DNA of 64,000 bases from Streptomyces celluloflavus (GCA_000720995.1 JOEL01000031.1:1-64000); one strand, 5' to 3'; numbered from the stretch's first letter, positions 30,682 to 40,980 are shown. Notes: generated by a model not told the origin, from the letters alone. Numbers and translations are program-made.

Positions 30682-31332
30682 ATGAGCACCATTGACATCC
30701 TTTCGCCGGCAGGCGACAAGGCCGGGACCGTCGAGCTCCCCACGGAGATCTTCGACGCCAAGGTCAGCATTCCGCTGATTCACCAGGTCGTTGTCGCGCA
30801 GCTGGCCGCGGCCCGTCAGGGCACGCACAAGACCAAGACTCGTGGCGAGGTCCGCGGCGGTGGCCGCAAGCCGTACCGCCAGAAGGGCACCGGCCGCGCG
30901 CGCCAGGGTTCGACCCGTGCGCCGCAGTTCGCCGGCGGTGGCGTCGTGCACGGTCCCGTGCCGCGTGACTACTCGCAGCGGACGCCCAAGAAGATGAAGG
31001 TCGCCGCCCTGCGCGGTGCCCTCACCGACCGGGCCCGCAACAGCCGCATCCACGTCGTCTCCGGCGTGGTCGAGGGCGAGATCTCCACCAAGGCCGCCAA
31101 GGCTCTCCTCGGCAAGGTCAGCGAGCGCAAGAACGTGCTCCTGGTCGTCGAGCGCAGCGACGAGGCCGCGTGGTTCTCCGCCCGCAACCTGCCCCAGGTG
31201 CACCTCCTGGAGCCGGGCCAGCTGAACACGTACGACGTGCTCATCTCCGACGACGTGGTCTTCACCAAGGGCGCTTTCGAGTCCTTCGTGGCTGGTCCCA
31301 AGGCCGCTGAGCTCGAAGGGAGCGACGCCTGA
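30682..31332 (+). CDS. rplD: 50S ribosomal protein L4
   Basis: 216 residues from ATG 30682, chosen because it follows GAGGTAAC by the right distance and gives the family N-terminus [14 protein letters not shown]; the open frame reaches 30574 inside rplC. The conserved [20 protein letters not shown] loop that lines the exit tunnel is intact. In E. coli L4 represses its own operon. The stop overlaps rplW by ATGA-type coupling. Confidence 0.98.
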   Translation: MSTIDILSPAGDKAGTVELPTEIFDAKVSIPLIHQVVVAQLAAARQGTHKTKTRGEVRGGGRKPYRQKGTGRARQGSTRAPQFAGGGVVHGPVPRDYSQRTPKKMKVAALRGALTDRARNSRIHVVSGVVEGEISTKAAKALLGKVSERKNVLLVVERSDEAAWFSARNLPQVHLLEPGQLNTYDVLISDDVVFTKGAFESFVAGPKAAELEGSDA

Positions 31333-31655
31333 TGACTGAGGCGACCGTTACCAGCAAGACCTTCTCGGACCCGCGCGACATTCTCGTCAAGCCGGTTGTC
31401 TCGGAGAAGAGCTACGCGCTGCTGGACGAGAACAAGTACACGTTCATCGTCGCGCCCGGCGTGAACAAGACCCAGATCAAGCAGGCCGTCGAGACGGTCT
31501 TCTCGGTCAAGGTCACCGGGGTCAACACGATCAACCGTCAGGGTAAGCGCAAGCGCACCAAGACCGGTTTCGGCAAGCGCGCCAACACCAAGCGCGCCAT
31601 CGTGACCCTCGCCGAGGGCGACCGTATCGACATCTTCGGCGGCCCGGTCTCCTAA
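31332..31655 (+). CDS. rplW: 50S ribosomal protein L23
   Basis: 107 residues. L23 sits at the tunnel exit and is the docking point for trigger factor and SRP. The conserved [20 protein letters not shown] and [13 protein letters not shown] segments are clear. Its ATG shares bases with the rplD stop, so translation is coupled. Confidence 0.98.
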   Translation: MTEATVTSKTFSDPRDILVKPVVSEKSYALLDENKYTFIVAPGVNKTQIKQAVETVFSVKVTGVNTINRQGKRKRTKTGFGKRANTKRAIVTLAEGDRIDIFGGPVS

Positions 31656-31694
31656 CGGAGTCCGAGTCGTCCGGAATCGGACGAGGACTGAGAA

Positions 31695-32531
31695 ATGGGT
31701 ATCCGCAAGTACAAGCCGACGACCCCGGGCCGTCGTGGCTCCAGCGTCGCCGACTTTGTCGAGATCACGCGGTCCACGCCGGAGAAGTCGCTGGTCCGCC
31801 CGCTGCACAGCAAGGGCGGCCGTAACAACGCCGGTCGTGTGACCGTTCGCCACCAGGGTGGTGGCCACAAGCGCGCCTACCGCGTGATCGACTTCCGTCG
31901 TCACGACAAGGACGGCGTGCCGGCCAAGGTCGCGCACATCGAGTACGACCCCAACCGCACCGCGCGCATCGCGCTGCTGCACTACGCAGACGGCGAGAAG
32001 CGCTACATCATCGCCCCCCGCGGCCTGGTCCAGGGCGCCCGGATTGAGAACGGCCCCGGCGCCGACATCAAGCCCGGCAACAACCTGGCCCTGCGCAACA
32101 TCCCCGTGGGTACGACGATCCACGCCATCGAGCTGCGGCCCGGCGGCGGCGCGAAGTTCGCCCGCTCCGCGGGTGCCTCCGTGCAGCTGCTGGCGAAGGA
32201 GGGCACCATGGCCCACCTTCGTATGCCCTCCGGTGAGATCCGGCTGGTCGACGCCCGCTGCCGCGCCACGATCGGCGAGGTCGGCAACGCCGAGCAGTCG
32301 AACATCAACTGGGGCAAGGCCGGCCGTATGCGCTGGAAGGGCGTCCGCCCGACCGTGCGTGGTGTCGTGATGAACCCGGTCGACCACCCGCACGGTGGTG
32401 GTGAGGGCAAGACCTCCGGTGGTCGCCACCCGGTCTCGCCCTGGGGCAAGAAGGAGGGTCGTACTCGCTCGCCGAAGAAGGCCAGCAACAAGTACATCGT
32501 CCGCCGCCGCAAGACGAACAAGAAGCGCTAG
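31695..32531 (+). CDS. rplB: 50S ribosomal protein L2
   Basis: 278 residues, full length, starting [16 protein letters not shown]2 is needed for subunit joining and peptidyl transfer; the conserved His lies in [18 protein letters not shown], which is intact. The gene is 39 bases after rplW and 12 before rpsS. A weak GGAC inverted repeat lies in the rplW-rplB gap (GTCCGAGTCGTCCGGA), not enough for a terminator. Confidence 0.99.
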   Translation: MGIRKYKPTTPGRRGSSVADFVEITRSTPEKSLVRPLHSKGGRNNAGRVTVRHQGGGHKRAYRVIDFRRHDKDGVPAKVAHIEYDPNRTARIALLHYADGEKRYIIAPRGLVQGARIENGPGADIKPGNNLALRNIPVGTTIHAIELRPGGGAKFARSAGASVQLLAKEGTMAHLRMPSGEIRLVDARCRATIGEVGNAEQSNINWGKAGRMRWKGVRPTVRGVVMNPVDHPHGGGEGKTSGGRHPVSPWGKKEGRTRSPKKASNKYIVRRRKTNKKR

Positions 32532-32543
32532 GAGCGGGTTTAG

Positions 32544-32825
32544 ATGCCGCGCAGTCTCAAGAAGGGGCCCTTCGTCGACGGACACCTCACCAAGAAGGTG
32601 GATGTCCAGAACGAAGCCGGCACCAAGAACGTCATCAAGACCTGGTCCCGCCGCTCCATGATCGTCCCGGCCATGCTCGGCCACACGATCGCGGTGCATG
32701 ACGGCCGCAAGCACGTCCCGGTGTTCGTCACCGAGTCGATGGTCGGCCACAAGCTCGGCGAGTTTGCGCCGACCCGCACCTTCCGCGGCCACGAGAAGGA
32801 CGACCGCAAGTCGCGGCGTCGTTGA
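32544..32825 (+). CDS. rpsS: 30S ribosomal protein S19
   Basis: 93 residues starting [20 protein letters not shown], ending RKSRRR. S19 forms the head-to-50S bridge region with S13. The conserved [19 protein letters not shown] segment is present. Twelve bases after rplB, in the standard S10 operon order. Confidence 0.99.
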   Translation: MPRSLKKGPFVDGHLTKKVDVQNEAGTKNVIKTWSRRSMIVPAMLGHTIAVHDGRKHVPVFVTESMVGHKLGEFAPTRTFRGHEKDDRKSRRR

Positions 32826-32868
32826 TCGGCGGAGTGCGAAGACTATGACTGACACCGAAGGGACAACC

Positions 32869-33216
32869 ATGGAAGCCAGGGCCCAGGCGCGGTACATCCG
32901 CGTCACGCCCATGAAGGCCCGCCGCGTGGTGGACCTTATCCGTGGCATGGATGCCACGGAGGCTCAGGCGGTCCTGCGTTTCGCCCCGCAGGCCGCGAGC
33001 GTGCCGGTTGGCAAGGTGCTGGACAGCGCCATTGCCAACGCCGCGCACAACTACGACCACACCGACGCCGGCAGCCTCGTCATCACTGAGGCGTACGTCG
33101 ACGAGGGCCCGACCCTGAAGCGGTTCCGTCCGCGTGCCCAGGGCCGTGCCTACCGGATCCGCAAGCGGACCAGCCACATCACCGTGGTCGTCAGCAGCAA
33201 GGAAGGAACCCGGTAA
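32869..33216 (+). CDS. rplV: 50S ribosomal protein L22
   Basis: 115 residues from ATG 32869, which has a GAAGGGA site 8 bases upstream and gives the known Streptomyces N-terminus [17 protein letters not shown] 32845 (MTDTEGTT...) is an alternative that adds 8 residues. L22 lines the exit tunnel; the hairpin loop region [20 protein letters not shown] is complete with no macrolide-type deletion. Its stop overlaps the rpsC ATG. Confidence 0.97.
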   Translation: MEARAQARYIRVTPMKARRVVDLIRGMDATEAQAVLRFAPQAASVPVGKVLDSAIANAAHNYDHTDAGSLVITEAYVDEGPTLKRFRPRAQGRAYRIRKRTSHITVVVSSKEGTR

Positions 33217-34058
33217 TGGGCCAGAAGGTTAACCCGCACGGGTTCCGGCTCGGCATCACCACCGACTTCAAGTCGCGTTGGTACGCCGACAAGCTGTACA
33301 AGGACTACGTCAAGGAAGACGTCGCCATTCGTCGCATGATGACGAAGGGCATGGAGCGCGCCGGTATCTCCAAGGTGGAGATCGAGCGCACCCGTGAGCG
33401 CGTCCGCGTTGACATCCACACCGCTCGTCCGGGCATCGTCATCGGCCGCCGTGGCGCCGAGGCCGACCGCATCCGCGGCGAACTGGAGAAGCTGACCGGC
33501 AAGCAGGTCCAGCTGAACATCCTCGAGGTCAAGAACCCCGAGACCGATGCTCAGCTCGTGGCCCAGGCCGTCGCCGAGCAGCTGTCCTCCCGCGTCTCCT
33601 TCCGTCGCGCCATGCGTAAGAGCATGCAGTCGACGATGAAGGCCGGCGCCAAGGGCATCAAGATCCAGTGCGGTGGCCGTCTCGGCGGCGCCGAGATGTC
33701 CCGCTCGGAGTTCTACCGCGAGGGCCGTGTGCCCCTGCACACGCTCCGTGCGAACGTCGACTACGGCTTCTTCGAGGCCAAGACCACCTTCGGCCGGATC
33801 GGCGTGAAGGTCTGGATCTACAAGGGCGACGTCAAGAACATCGCCGAGGTCCGCGCCGAGAACGCTGCCGCCCGTGCGGGTAACCGCCCGGCCCGCGGTG
33901 GCGGCAACGACCGTCCCCGTCGCGGTGGCGGCGGTGGCGAGCGTGGCGAGCGTGGTGGACGCGGCGGCCGCAAGCCGCAGCAGAGCGCCGCTGCCGAGGC
34001 CCCCAAGGCCGAGGCTGCAGCCACTGCTCCGGCGGAGACCCCCGGAACGGAGGCCTGA
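33216..34058 (+). CDS. rpsC: 30S ribosomal protein S3
   Basis: 280 residues. The KH domain shows [18 protein letters not shown]; the C-terminal S3 domain is followed by a 60-residue tail rich in Arg-Gly and then Ala-Glu-Pro ([20 protein letters not shown]), typical of high-GC actinobacteria and absent from E. coli S3. S3 shapes the mRNA entry channel. ATG overlaps the rplV stop; rplP follows after 5 bases. Confidence 0.99.
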   Translation: MGQKVNPHGFRLGITTDFKSRWYADKLYKDYVKEDVAIRRMMTKGMERAGISKVEIERTRERVRVDIHTARPGIVIGRRGAEADRIRGELEKLTGKQVQLNILEVKNPETDAQLVAQAVAEQLSSRVSFRRAMRKSMQSTMKAGAKGIKIQCGGRLGGAEMSRSEFYREGRVPLHTLRANVDYGFFEAKTTFGRIGVKVWIYKGDVKNIAEVRAENAAARAGNRPARGGGNDRPRRGGGGGERGERGGRGGRKPQQSAAAEAPKAEAAATAPAETPGTEA

Positions 34059-34063
34059 CCGAC

Positions 34064-34483
34064 ATGCTGATCCCTCGCAGGGTCAAGCACCGCAAGCAGC
34101 ACCACCCCAAGCGCAGTGGTATGGCCAAGGGTGGCACCGAGCTGGCCTTCGGTGAGTACGGCATCCAGGCCGTGACGCCCGCTTACGTGACGAACCGGCA
34201 GATCGAGTCCGCTCGTATCGCCATGACCCGTCACATCAAGCGTGGCGGCAAGGTGTGGATCAACATCTACCCCGACCGTCCGCTGACGAAGAAGCCGGCC
34301 GAAACCCGCATGGGTTCCGGTAAGGGTTCTCCGGAGTGGTGGGTCGCGAACGTCAAGCCCGGTCGGGTGATGTTCGAGCTGTCCTTCCCGAACGAAAAGG
34401 TTGCCAAGGAGGCGCTGACCCGCGCCGCCCACAAGCTTCCGATGAAGTGCCGCATCGTGCGGCGCGAGGCAGGTGAGTCGTGA
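34064..34483 (+). CDS. rplP: 50S ribosomal protein L16
   Basis: 139 residues starting [21 protein letters not shown]16 binds near the A-site tRNA elbow and is required for 50S activity. The conserved [20 protein letters not shown] and [18 protein letters not shown] are intact. The stop overlaps the rpmC ATG (TGATG), giving coupled translation. Confidence 0.99.
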   Translation: MLIPRRVKHRKQHHPKRSGMAKGGTELAFGEYGIQAVTPAYVTNRQIESARIAMTRHIKRGGKVWINIYPDRPLTKKPAETRMGSGKGSPEWWVANVKPGRVMFELSFPNEKVAKEALTRAAHKLPMKCRIVRREAGES

Positions 34484-34707
34484 TGGCGGCCGGTACCAAG
34501 GCGACCGAGCTGCGCGAGCTGAATGACGAGGACCTCGTCGGCAAGCTTCGTGAGGCCAAGGAGGAGCTGTTCAACCTCCGCTTCCAGGCGGCGACCGGAC
34601 AGCTTGAGAACCACGGCCGGCTGAAGGCCGTCCGCAAGGACATCGCCCGGATCTACACCCTGATGCGTGAGCGCGAGCTGGGCATCGAGACGGTGGAGAG
34701 CGCCTGA
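34483..34707 (+). CDS. rpmC: 50S ribosomal protein L29
   Basis: 74 residues from ATG 34483, preferred over GTG 34480 because it overlaps the rplP stop directly and matches the family N-terminus ([14 protein letters not shown]). L29 lies at the tunnel exit beside L23. [20 protein letters not shown] is the family signature. The stop overlaps the rpsQ ATG. Confidence 0.98.
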   Translation: MAAGTKATELRELNDEDLVGKLREAKEELFNLRFQAATGQLENHGRLKAVRKDIARIYTLMRERELGIETVESA

Positions 34708-34988
34708 TGAGCGAGAAGAATGTGACTGAGACCAACGACCGCGGTTTCCGCAAGACCCGCGAGGGTCTCGTCGTCAGCGACAAGATGGACAAGACCGTCG
34801 TCGTCGCTGTCGAGGACCGCGTCAAGCACGCGCTGTACGGCAAGGTCATCCGTCGTACGAACAAGCTCAAGGCGCACGACGAGCAGAACGCCGCGGGCGT
34901 CGGCGACCGTGTCCTCATCATGGAGACCCGGCCGCTGTCGGCCACGAAGCGCTGGCGCATCGTGGAGATCCTTGAGAAGGCCAAGTAG
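34707..34988 (+). CDS. rpsQ: 30S ribosomal protein S17
   Basis: 93 residues with the OB-fold signature [20 protein letters not shown] and [17 protein letters not shown]17 is an early 16S-binding protein. Coupled to rpmC by ATGA overlap. It closes the first run of the superoperon: a 135-base gap with two hairpins separates it from rplN. Confidence 0.99.
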   Translation: MSEKNVTETNDRGFRKTREGLVVSDKMDKTVVVAVEDRVKHALYGKVIRRTNKLKAHDEQNAAGVGDRVLIMETRPLSATKRWRIVEILEKAK

Positions 34989-35019
34989 GCCCTTCCCGTC
35001 AGGGAAACCCGTTAGTACC

Positions 35020-35094
35020 ACCTGAGCTCACTGCTCAGGTCAGTTCCGCCAGGCTCGGCAGGGGCCGCCACCTCACAGAGGTCAGGCCCCTGCC
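35020..35094 (+). promoter_or_regulatory. Two hairpins in the rpsQ-rplN gap
   Basis: ACCTGAGC/GCTCAGGT (35020-35040) and GGCAGGGGCC/GGCCCCTGCC (35057-35094, with an inner ACCTC/GAGGT stem) fold independently. The second ends 29 bases before rplN. They could attenuate, mark an RNA-processing site between the S10 and spc parts, or bind an r-protein. No promoter hexamers are evident. Confidence 0.55.
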
Positions 35095-35123
35095 GGGAAC
35101 CGGCAGACGATCAGGAGATAGAC

Positions 35124-35492
35124 GTGATCCAGCAGGAGTCGCGACTGCGCGTCGCCGACAACACTGGTGCGAAGGAAGTCCTTTGCATCCGTGTTCTCGG
35201 TGGTTCCGGTCGCCGCTACGCGGGCATCGGTGACGTCATTGTCGCCACCGTCAAGGACGCGATCCCCGGTGGCAACGTGAAGAAGGGTGACGTCGTCAAG
35301 GCCGTCATCGTTCGCACCGTCAAGGAGCGCCGCCGTCCCGACGGCTCGTACATCCGCTTCGACGAGAACGCGGCCGTCATCCTCAAGAACGATGGCGACC
35401 CCCGCGGCACCCGTATCTTCGGCCCGGTGGGCCGGGAGCTGCGCGAGAAGAAGTTCATGAAGATCATCTCGCTCGCGCCGGAGGTGCTGTAA
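35124..35492 (+). CDS. rplN: 50S ribosomal protein L14
   Basis: 122 residues from GTG 35124 with a CAGGAGA site. L14 forms the inter-subunit bridge B8 and binds the RsfS silencing factor. [20 protein letters not shown] and the C-terminal [12 protein letters not shown] are standard. First gene of the spc part; rplX begins 3 bases after its stop. Confidence 0.99.
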   Translation: MIQQESRLRVADNTGAKEVLCIRVLGGSGRRYAGIGDVIVATVKDAIPGGNVKKGDVVKAVIVRTVKERRRPDGSYIRFDENAAVILKNDGDPRGTRIFGPVGRELREKKFMKIISLAPEVL

Positions 35493-35495
35493 CCG

Positions 35496-35819
35496 ATGAA
35501 GATCAAGAAGGGCGACCTGGTCCAGGTCATCACCGGTAAGGACAAGGGCAAGCAGGGCAAGGTCGTGCAGTCCTTCCCCCGCGAGGACCGTGTCCTTGTC
35601 GAGGGTGTCAACCGGGTCAAGAAGCACACCAAGGCCGGCCAGACCGCTCGTGGTTCGAAGACCGGCGGCATCGTGACGACCGAGGCCCCCATCCACGTCA
35701 GCAACGTTCAGCTGATCGTGGAGAAGGACGGCAAGAAGGTCGTCACCCGCGTCGGATACCGCTTCGACGACGAGGGCAACAAGATCCGCGTTGCCAAGCG
35801 GACCGGTGAGGACATCTGA
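35496..35819 (+). CDS. rplX: 50S ribosomal protein L24
   Basis: 107 residues with the KOW motif [21 protein letters not shown]24 is one of the two initiators of 50S assembly. The stop overlaps the rplE ATG by ATGA, so the two proteins are made in a coupled way. Confidence 0.99.
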   Translation: MKIKKGDLVQVITGKDKGKQGKVVQSFPREDRVLVEGVNRVKKHTKAGQTARGSKTGGIVTTEAPIHVSNVQLIVEKDGKKVVTRVGYRFDDEGNKIRVAKRTGEDI

Positions 35820-36379
35820 TGACTGCCACCACCAACGCACCGCGCCTCAAGCAGCGCTACCGCGAAGAGATCGCCGGGAAGCTGAAGGACGAGTTCTCGT
35901 TCGAGAACGTCATGCAGATCCCCGGTCTGACCAAGATCGTGGTCAACATGGGTGTGGGCGACGCCGCCCGCGACTCCAAGCTGATCGAGGGCGCCATCCG
36001 CGACCTCACCACGATCACCGGCCAGAAGCCGGCCGTCACCAAGGCCCGTAAGTCCATCGCGCAGTTCAAGCTGCGTGAGGGCCAGCCGATCGGTGCCCAC
36101 GTCACCCTCCGCGGTGACCGCATGTGGGAGTTCCTGGACCGTCTGCTGGCGCTGGCGCTGCCGCGCATCCGCGACTTCCGTGGTCTGTCCCCCAAGCAGT
36201 TCGACGGCCGGGGCAACTACACCTTCGGTCTCACGGAGCAGGTCATGTTCCACGAGATCGACCAGGACAAGATCGACCGGGTCCGGGGCATGGACATCAC
36301 CGTGGTGACGACCGCCCAGAACGACGATGAGGGCCGTGCCCTGCTTCGTCACCTCGGCTTCCCGTTCAAGGAGAACTGA
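35819..36379 (+). CDS. rplE: 50S ribosomal protein L5
   Basis: 186 residues. L5 binds 5S rRNA and contacts P-site tRNA. Family signatures [29 protein letters not shown] and [17 protein letters not shown] are present. Located between rplX and the zinc-type S14 gene, as in other actinobacteria. Confidence 0.99.
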   Translation: MTATTNAPRLKQRYREEIAGKLKDEFSFENVMQIPGLTKIVVNMGVGDAARDSKLIEGAIRDLTTITGQKPAVTKARKSIAQFKLREGQPIGAHVTLRGDRMWEFLDRLLALALPRIRDFRGLSPKQFDGRGNYTFGLTEQVMFHEIDQDKIDRVRGMDITVVTTAQNDDEGRALLRHLGFPFKEN

Positions 36380-36381
36380 CC

Positions 36382-36567
36382 GTGGCGAAGAAGGCTCTGA
36401 TCGCGAAGGCGGCCCGCAAGCCGAAGTTCGCTGTGCGCGCGTACACGCGTTGCCAGCGCTGCGGCCGGCCGCACTCCGTCTACCGCAAGTTCGGCCTGTG
36501 CCGCGTGTGCCTTCGTGAGATGGCTCACCGTGGCGAGCTGCCGGGCGTGACCAAGAGCTCCTGGTAA
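36382..36567 (+). CDS. rpsZ: 30S ribosomal protein S14, zinc-binding type
   Basis: 61 residues from GTG 36382. It carries two CxxC pairs ([10 protein letters not shown] and CRVCLREMA), the zinc-binding C+ form, which is about 40 residues shorter than the zinc-free type. Streptomycetes usually keep a zinc-free paralogue elsewhere under Zur control. The stop codon lies inside a small inverted repeat (AATTCCC/GGGAATT, 36566-36584). Confidence 0.98.
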   Translation: MAKKALIAKAARKPKFAVRAYTRCQRCGRPHSVYRKFGLCRVCLREMAHRGELPGVTKSSW

Positions 36568-36584
36568 TTCCCTAGTTGGGAATT
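36566..36584 (+). promoter_or_regulatory. Hairpin overlapping the rpsZ stop codon
   Basis: AATTCCC and GGGAATT form a perfect 7-bp stem around TAGTT, starting at the TAA stop. The rest of the 236-base gap to rpsH (36568-36803) has no gene; it contains GACCGACCGCGGGCATCGCCC, loosely like the shared r-protein leader hairpin, but does not fold the same way. A weak attenuator or processing site is possible. Confidence 0.35.
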
Positions 36585-36803
36585 ACCTGAAGCTCTCGGT
36601 AAGCATCTGGCCGGTAGGGGCCCGTCCCTTTGTCCCGTAGGGTAGAAGGGTTGGGCCCCGCCGCCCAAGACCGACCGCGGGCATCGCCCGCATAACGTCG
36701 CTTACTACGCCGTAGGTCCCCGCGCCGCACCCGTCCCGACTCTGATCGGGGAGAGGGATGGCGCACATAGGAAACCCCGGCGAGAGAGGCCGAAGGCCAA
36801 TTC

Positions 36804-37202
36804 ATGACCATGACTGATCCCATCGCGGACATGCTGACTCGTCTGCGTAACGCGAACTCGGCGTACCACGACACCGTCGTGATGCCGCACAGCAAGATCA
36901 AGTCGCACATCGCGGAGATCCTCCAGCAGGAGGGCTACATCACCGGCTGGAAGGTCGAGGACGCCGAGGTCGGCAAGAACCTCGTCCTCGAGCTGAAGTT
37001 CGGCCCGAACCGCGAGCGCTCGATCGCCGGCATCAAGCGGATTTCGAAGCCGGGCCTGCGGGTCTACGCAAAGTCCACCAACCTGCCGCGGGTCCTCGGT
37101 GGCCTGGGCGTGGCGATCATCTCCACGTCCCACGGTCTCCTGACCGGTCAGCAGGCCAGCAAGAAGGGCGTGGGTGGGGAAGTCCTCGCCTACGTCTGGT
37201 AA
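36804..37202 (+). CDS. rpsH: 30S ribosomal protein S8
   Basis: 132 residues starting [20 protein letters not shown]; an ATG two codons in is an alternative start. S8 is a central-domain assembly protein and the feedback regulator of spc in E. coli. The C-terminal signature [20 protein letters not shown] is complete. The 236-base gap upstream is long for this operon and could hold a regulatory site. Confidence 0.99.
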   Translation: MTMTDPIADMLTRLRNANSAYHDTVVMPHSKIKSHIAEILQQEGYITGWKVEDAEVGKNLVLELKFGPNRERSIAGIKRISKPGLRVYAKSTNLPRVLGGLGVAIISTSHGLLTGQQASKKGVGGEVLAYVW

Positions 37203-37224
37203 CCAGGGAACGGAGGAATAGCTA

Positions 37225-37764
37225 ATGTCGCGTATTGGCAAGCTGCCCATCCAGGTTCCTGCTGGTGTGGACGTCACCATCGATGGCCGCACGGTCGCGG
37301 TGAAGGGCCCCAAGGGTTCCCTCTCGCACACCGTTGCCGCCCCCATCGAGGTCGCCAAGGGTGAGGACGGCGTGCTGAACGTCATCCGCCCGAACGACGA
37401 GCGTCAGAACAAGGCCCTGCACGGCCTGTCCCGCACGCTGGTGGCGAACATGATCACCGGCGTGACCCAGGGCTACAGCAAGGCTCTCGAGATCAGCGGT
37501 GTCGGCTACCGCGTCCAGGCGAAGGGCTCCAACCTGGAGTTCGCGCTCGGCTACAGCCACCCCATCGTGATCGAGGCTCCCGAAGGCATCACCTTCAAGG
37601 TCGAGTCCCCGACCAAGCTCAGCGTCGAGGGCATCGACAAGCAGAAGGTGGGCGAGGTTGCGGCCAACATCCGCAAGCTGCGCAAGCCTGACCCGTACAA
37701 GGCCAAGGGCGTCAAGTACGCCGGCGAGGTCATCCGCCGCAAGGTCGGAAAGGCTGGTAAGTAA
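37225..37764 (+). CDS. rplF: 50S ribosomal protein L6
   Basis: 179 residues starting [21 protein letters not shown]6 binds 23S rRNA near the sarcin-ricin loop. The C-terminal [20 protein letters not shown] signature is present. It follows rpsH by 22 bases, with a CGGAGGAA ribosome site. Confidence 0.99.
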   Translation: MSRIGKLPIQVPAGVDVTIDGRTVAVKGPKGSLSHTVAAPIEVAKGEDGVLNVIRPNDERQNKALHGLSRTLVANMITGVTQGYSKALEISGVGYRVQAKGSNLEFALGYSHPIVIEAPEGITFKVESPTKLSVEGIDKQKVGEVAANIRKLRKPDPYKAKGVKYAGEVIRRKVGKAGK

Positions 37765-37767
37765 GCC

Positions 37768-38151
37768 ATGGCATACGGTGTGAAGATCGCGAAGGGTAAC
37801 GCTCGCAAGGGTGCGGCCCTCAAGCGGCGCCACATCCGCATCCGCAAGCGGATCGCGGGTACGCCCGACCGCCCGCGTCTGGTGGTGACGCGTTCCAACC
37901 GCGGCATCACCGCGCAGGTCATCGACGACATCGCGGGCCACACGCTCGCGTCGGCGTCGCACCTCGACGCGTCGATCCGTGGCGGCGAAGGCAGCAAGGG
38001 CGACCAGGCCAAGCAGGTCGGTTCCCTGGTCGCCGAGCGCGCCAAGGCCGCCGGCGTCGAGACCGTCGTGTTCGACCGCGGTGGCAACCAGTACGCCGGG
38101 CGCATTGCCGCTCTGGCGGACGCCGCCCGCGAAGCCGGGCTGAAGTTCTAA
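37768..38151 (+). CDS. rplR: 50S ribosomal protein L18
   Basis: 127 residues ending [15 protein letters not shown]18 joins L5 and L25 in the 5S rRNA complex. The N-terminal [20 protein letters not shown] is typical. Three bases separate it from rplF, so co-translation is likely. Confidence 0.99.
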   Translation: MAYGVKIAKGNARKGAALKRRHIRIRKRIAGTPDRPRLVVTRSNRGITAQVIDDIAGHTLASASHLDASIRGGEGSKGDQAKQVGSLVAERAKAAGVETVVFDRGGNQYAGRIAALADAAREAGLKF

Positions 38152-38197
38152 GCCCCGGTTCCGGAGCTAGCGGACGTAACAGAGAGAGGTAAATCCA

Positions 38198-38800
38198 ATG
38201 GCTGGACCCCAGCGCCGCGGAAGCGGTGCCGGTGGCGGCGAGCGGCGGGACCGGAAGGGTCGCGACGGTGGCGCTGCCGCCGAGAAGACCGCGTACGTTG
38301 AGCGCGTTGTCGCGATCAACCGCGTCGCCAAGGTTGTCAAGGGTGGTCGCCGTTTCAGCTTCACCGCGCTGGTCGTGGTGGGCGACGGTGACGGCACCGT
38401 AGGTGTCGGTTACGGCAAGGCCAAGGAAGTTCCGGCTGCCATCGCCAAGGGCGTGGAAGAGGCCAAGAAGAACTTCTTCAAGGTCCCCCGTATCCAGGGC
38501 ACCATCCCGCACCCGATCCAGGGCGAGAAGGCTGCGGGCGTCGTCCTGCTCAAGCCGGCTTCCCCCGGTACCGGTGTGATCGCCGGTGGTCCGGTGCGCG
38601 CCGTTCTGGAGTGCGCCGGCATCCACGACGTGCTGAGCAAGTCGCTCGGTTCGTCGAACCCGATCAACATCGTGCACGCCACGGTGACCGCGCTTCAGGG
38701 CCTTCAGCGCCCCGAGGAGATCGCGGCCCGTCGTGGCCTGCCGCTGGAGGACGTTGCTCCCGCCGCTCTGCTGCGGGCGCGTGCCGGGGTGACCGCGTAA
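38198..38800 (+). CDS. rpsE: 30S ribosomal protein S5
   Basis: 200 residues, with a Gly/Arg-rich N-terminal tail ([20 protein letters not shown]). S5 helps control decoding accuracy and mRNA unwinding. The spectinomycin loop region [20 protein letters not shown] is intact with no obvious resistance change. The stop overlaps the rpmD ATG (TAATG). Confidence 0.99.
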   Translation: MAGPQRRGSGAGGGERRDRKGRDGGAAAEKTAYVERVVAINRVAKVVKGGRRFSFTALVVVGDGDGTVGVGYGKAKEVPAAIAKGVEEAKKNFFKVPRIQGTIPHPIQGEKAAGVVLLKPASPGTGVIAGGPVRAVLECAGIHDVLSKSLGSSNPINIVHATVTALQGLQRPEEIAARRGLPLEDVAPAALLRARAGVTA

Positions 38801-38982
38801 TGGCGCACCTCAAGATCACGCAGACGAAGTCCTACATCGGTAGCAAGCAGAACCACCGAGACACACTGCGGTCGCTCGGGCTCAAGCGCCTGCACGACTC
38901 GGTTGTCAAGGAGGACCGCCCCGAGTTCCGCGGAATGGTGCACACCGTCCGCCACCTCGTGACGGTTGAGGAGGTCGACTGA
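38800..38982 (+). CDS. rpmD: 50S ribosomal protein L30
   Basis: 60 residues: [20 protein letters not shown], then [20 protein letters not shown] and a terminal [14 protein letters not shown]30 is a small protein of the 5S side, absent from many lineages but normal in actinobacteria. Its ATG shares the A of the rpsE stop. One base separates its stop from the rplO ATG. Confidence 0.98.
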   Translation: MAHLKITQTKSYIGSKQNHRDTLRSLGLKRLHDSVVKEDRPEFRGMVHTVRHLVTVEEVD

Positions 38983-38983
38983 C

Positions 38984-39439
38984 ATGGCGGAGAACAACCC
39001 GCTGAAGGTCCACAACCTCCGTCCTGCCCCGGGCGCCAAGACCGCAAAGACCCGTGTGGGTCGTGGTGAGGCGTCCAAGGGTAAGACCGCTGGTCGTGGT
39101 ACCAAGGGCACGAAGGCCCGTTACCAGGTTCCGGAGCGCTTCGAGGGCGGGCAGATGCCCCTCCACATGCGCCTCCCGAAGCTGAAGGGCTTCAAGAACC
39201 CCGCCCACAAGCAGTTCCAGGTGGTGAACCTGGACAAGCTGGCCGAGCTCTACCCGCAGGGTGGCGAGGTCACGGTGGCCGGCCTGGTCGCCAAGGGTGC
39301 GGTTCGCAAGAACGAGCTCGTCAAGGTGCTCGGCGCCGGCGAGGTCTCCGTGGCGCTGCAGGTGACGGTTGACGCCGTTTCCGGCCCCGCCAAGGAGAAG
39401 ATCGCCGCTGCCGGCGGCACCGTCACCGAACTGATCTGA
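38984..39439 (+). CDS. rplO: 50S ribosomal protein L15
   Basis: 151 residues from ATG 38984 ([19 protein letters not shown]). The Gly-rich early part [19 protein letters not shown] and the C-terminal [14 protein letters not shown] are characteristic. L15 is a late 50S assembly protein. It ends the spc r-protein run; a strong hairpin follows before secY. Confidence 0.99.
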   Translation: MAENNPLKVHNLRPAPGAKTAKTRVGRGEASKGKTAGRGTKGTKARYQVPERFEGGQMPLHMRLPKLKGFKNPAHKQFQVVNLDKLAELYPQGGEVTVAGLVAKGAVRKNELVKVLGAGEVSVALQVTVDAVSGPAKEKIAAAGGTVTELI

Positions 39440-39456
39440 GTTCGTTGGTTCAACTG

Positions 39457-39490
39457 ACCGGGGATGCCCATCGTTTGGGGCATCCCCGGT
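39457..39490 (+). terminator. Hairpin after rplO (terminator or attenuator)
   Basis: ACCGGGGATGCCC and GGGCATCCCCGGT form a 13-bp stem 17 bases after the rplO stop, followed by TGGTCGTTCC. It could end most spc transcripts, leaving secY with partial read-through or its own promoter. Confidence 0.65.
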
Positions 39491-39543
39491 TGGTCGTTCC
39501 AAGGGGGCATGGTCGCCGGTAAGGTGGCATGCACTGTTGTTTT

Positions 39544-39561
39544 CCGGAGGGCGACCTCCGG
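39544..39561 (+). promoter_or_regulatory. GNRA-loop hairpin in the secY leader
   Basis: CCGGAGG-GCGA-CCTCCGG is a perfect 7-bp stem with a GCGA (GNRA-type) tetraloop, 105 bases before secY. The block TTCCGGAGGGCGACCTCC recurs exactly at 43815-43832 before rpsK. Confidence 0.45.
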
Positions 39562-39666
39562 GCCCCGCCGCACGGCCTGTGGCTGTGCGGCATTCGGCCG
39601 CTATGTATCCGTCGATCCTCAAGACCGTCACCTCTCGCACCCGAGGCGGGAGGCGCAGGAGGCACC

Positions 39667-40980
39667 GTGCTCACCGCGTTCGCCCGAGCGTTCAAGACGC
39701 CCGACCTGCGCAAGAAGCTGCTGTTCACGTTGGGCATCATCGTGCTCTACCGGATCGGCGCGCATGTCCCGATCCCCGGGGTGAACTACGCGAACGTCGA
39801 AGCCTGCGTGAAGCAGACCGGCGCCAACAACCAGTTGTTCGCCCTGGTGAACATGTTCAGCGGCGGCGCGCTGCTCCAGATCACGATCTTCGCGCTGGGG
39901 ATCATGCCGTACATCACGGCGAGCATCATCCTCCAGCTGCTGACCGTGGTGATCCCCAGGCTGGAAGCCCTCAAGAAAGAGGGCCAGACCGGCCAGGCGA
40001 AGATCACCCAGTACACCCGCTATCTGACCATCGCGCTCGCGATCCTCCAGGGCACCGGACTGGTGGCCACCGCCCGCAGCGGTGCGCTCTTCCAGGGCTG
40101 CCCGGTCGCCAGCGAGATCGTGCCCAACGACTCGATGTTCACCACCATCACGATGGTCATCACGATGACCGCCGGTACGGCCGTGGTGATGTGGCTCGGT
40201 GAGATGGTGACCGACCGCGGTATCGGCAACGGCATGTCGATCCTGATGTTCATCTCGATCGCCGCCAGCTTCCCGGGCGCGCTGTGGCAGATCAAGCTCA
40301 CCGGCAAGCTCGCCGACGGCTGGGTCGAGTTCATCGCGGTCATCCTGGTGGGACTGGCGATGGTGGCCCTGGTGGTCTTCGTCGAACAGGCCCAGCGGCG
40401 CATTCCGGTCCAGTACGCGAAGCGGATGATCGGACGCCGGTCCTATGGCGGTACGTCCACGTACATCCCGCTGAAGGTGAATCAGGCCGGTGTGATTCCC
40501 GTCATCTTCGCGTCGTCATTGCTCTACATTCCGGCCTTGGTCGCACAGTTCAGCGGGTCGAAGGCGGCGTGGGCGACCTGGATCGCCACCAACTTCACCA
40601 AGGGAAATCACCCGGTCTACATCGTTACGTACTTCCTGCTGATCGTCTTCTTCGCCTTCTTCTATGTCGCGATCTCCTTCAACCCCGAAGAAGTTGCCGA
40701 CAACATGAAGAAGTATGGTGGCTTCATCCCGGGCATCCGGGCTGGTCGCCCGACGGCCGAGTACCTCAGCTACGTGCTCAACCGGATCACGTGGCCGGGC
40801 TCGCTGTACCTGGGGCTGATCGCACTCGTACCAACAGTGGCGTTGGTGCTGTTCCAGGCGAACCAGAACTTCCCGTTCGGCGGGACGAGCATCCTGATCA
40901 TCGTGGGTGTGGGTCTGGAGACCGTGAAGCAGATCGAGAGCCAGCTTCAGCAGCGCAACTACGAAGGGTTCCTCCGCTGA
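39667..40980 (+). CDS. secY: Protein translocase subunit SecY
   Basis: 437 residues from GTG 39667 (LTAFARAFKTPDLRKKLLFT); the open frame reaches 39529 but that part contains the leader hairpin and is not coding. Ten hydrophobic segments are visible, with the SecY signatures GGALLQITIFALGIMPYITA and RGIGNGMSILMFISI. SecY is the membrane pore for secreted and membrane proteins. Its stop overlaps the adk ATG (TGATG). Confidence 0.98.
   Translation: MLTAFARAFKTPDLRKKLLFTLGIIVLYRIGAHVPIPGVNYANVEACVKQTGANNQLFALVNMFSGGALLQITIFALGIMPYITASIILQLLTVVIPRLEALKKEGQTGQAKITQYTRYLTIALAILQGTGLVATARSGALFQGCPVASEIVPNDSMFTTITMVITMTAGTAVVMWLGEMVTDRGIGNGMSILMFISIAASFPGALWQIKLTGKLADGWVEFIAVILVGLAMVALVVFVEQAQRRIPVQYAKRMIGRRSYGGTSTYIPLKVNQAGVIPVIFASSLLYIPALVAQFSGSKAAWATWIATNFTKGNHPVYIVTYFLLIVFFAFFYVAISFNPEEVADNMKKYGGFIPGIRAGRPTAEYLSYVLNRITWPGSLYLGLIALVPTVALVLFQANQNFPFGGTSILIIVGVGLETVKQIESQLQQRNYEGFLR

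Noticed and set aside
30969-32957. Minus-strand open frame of 662 codons across rplD to rpsS
   Set aside because: Antisense shadow of highly biased r-protein genes; no ribosome site or domain.
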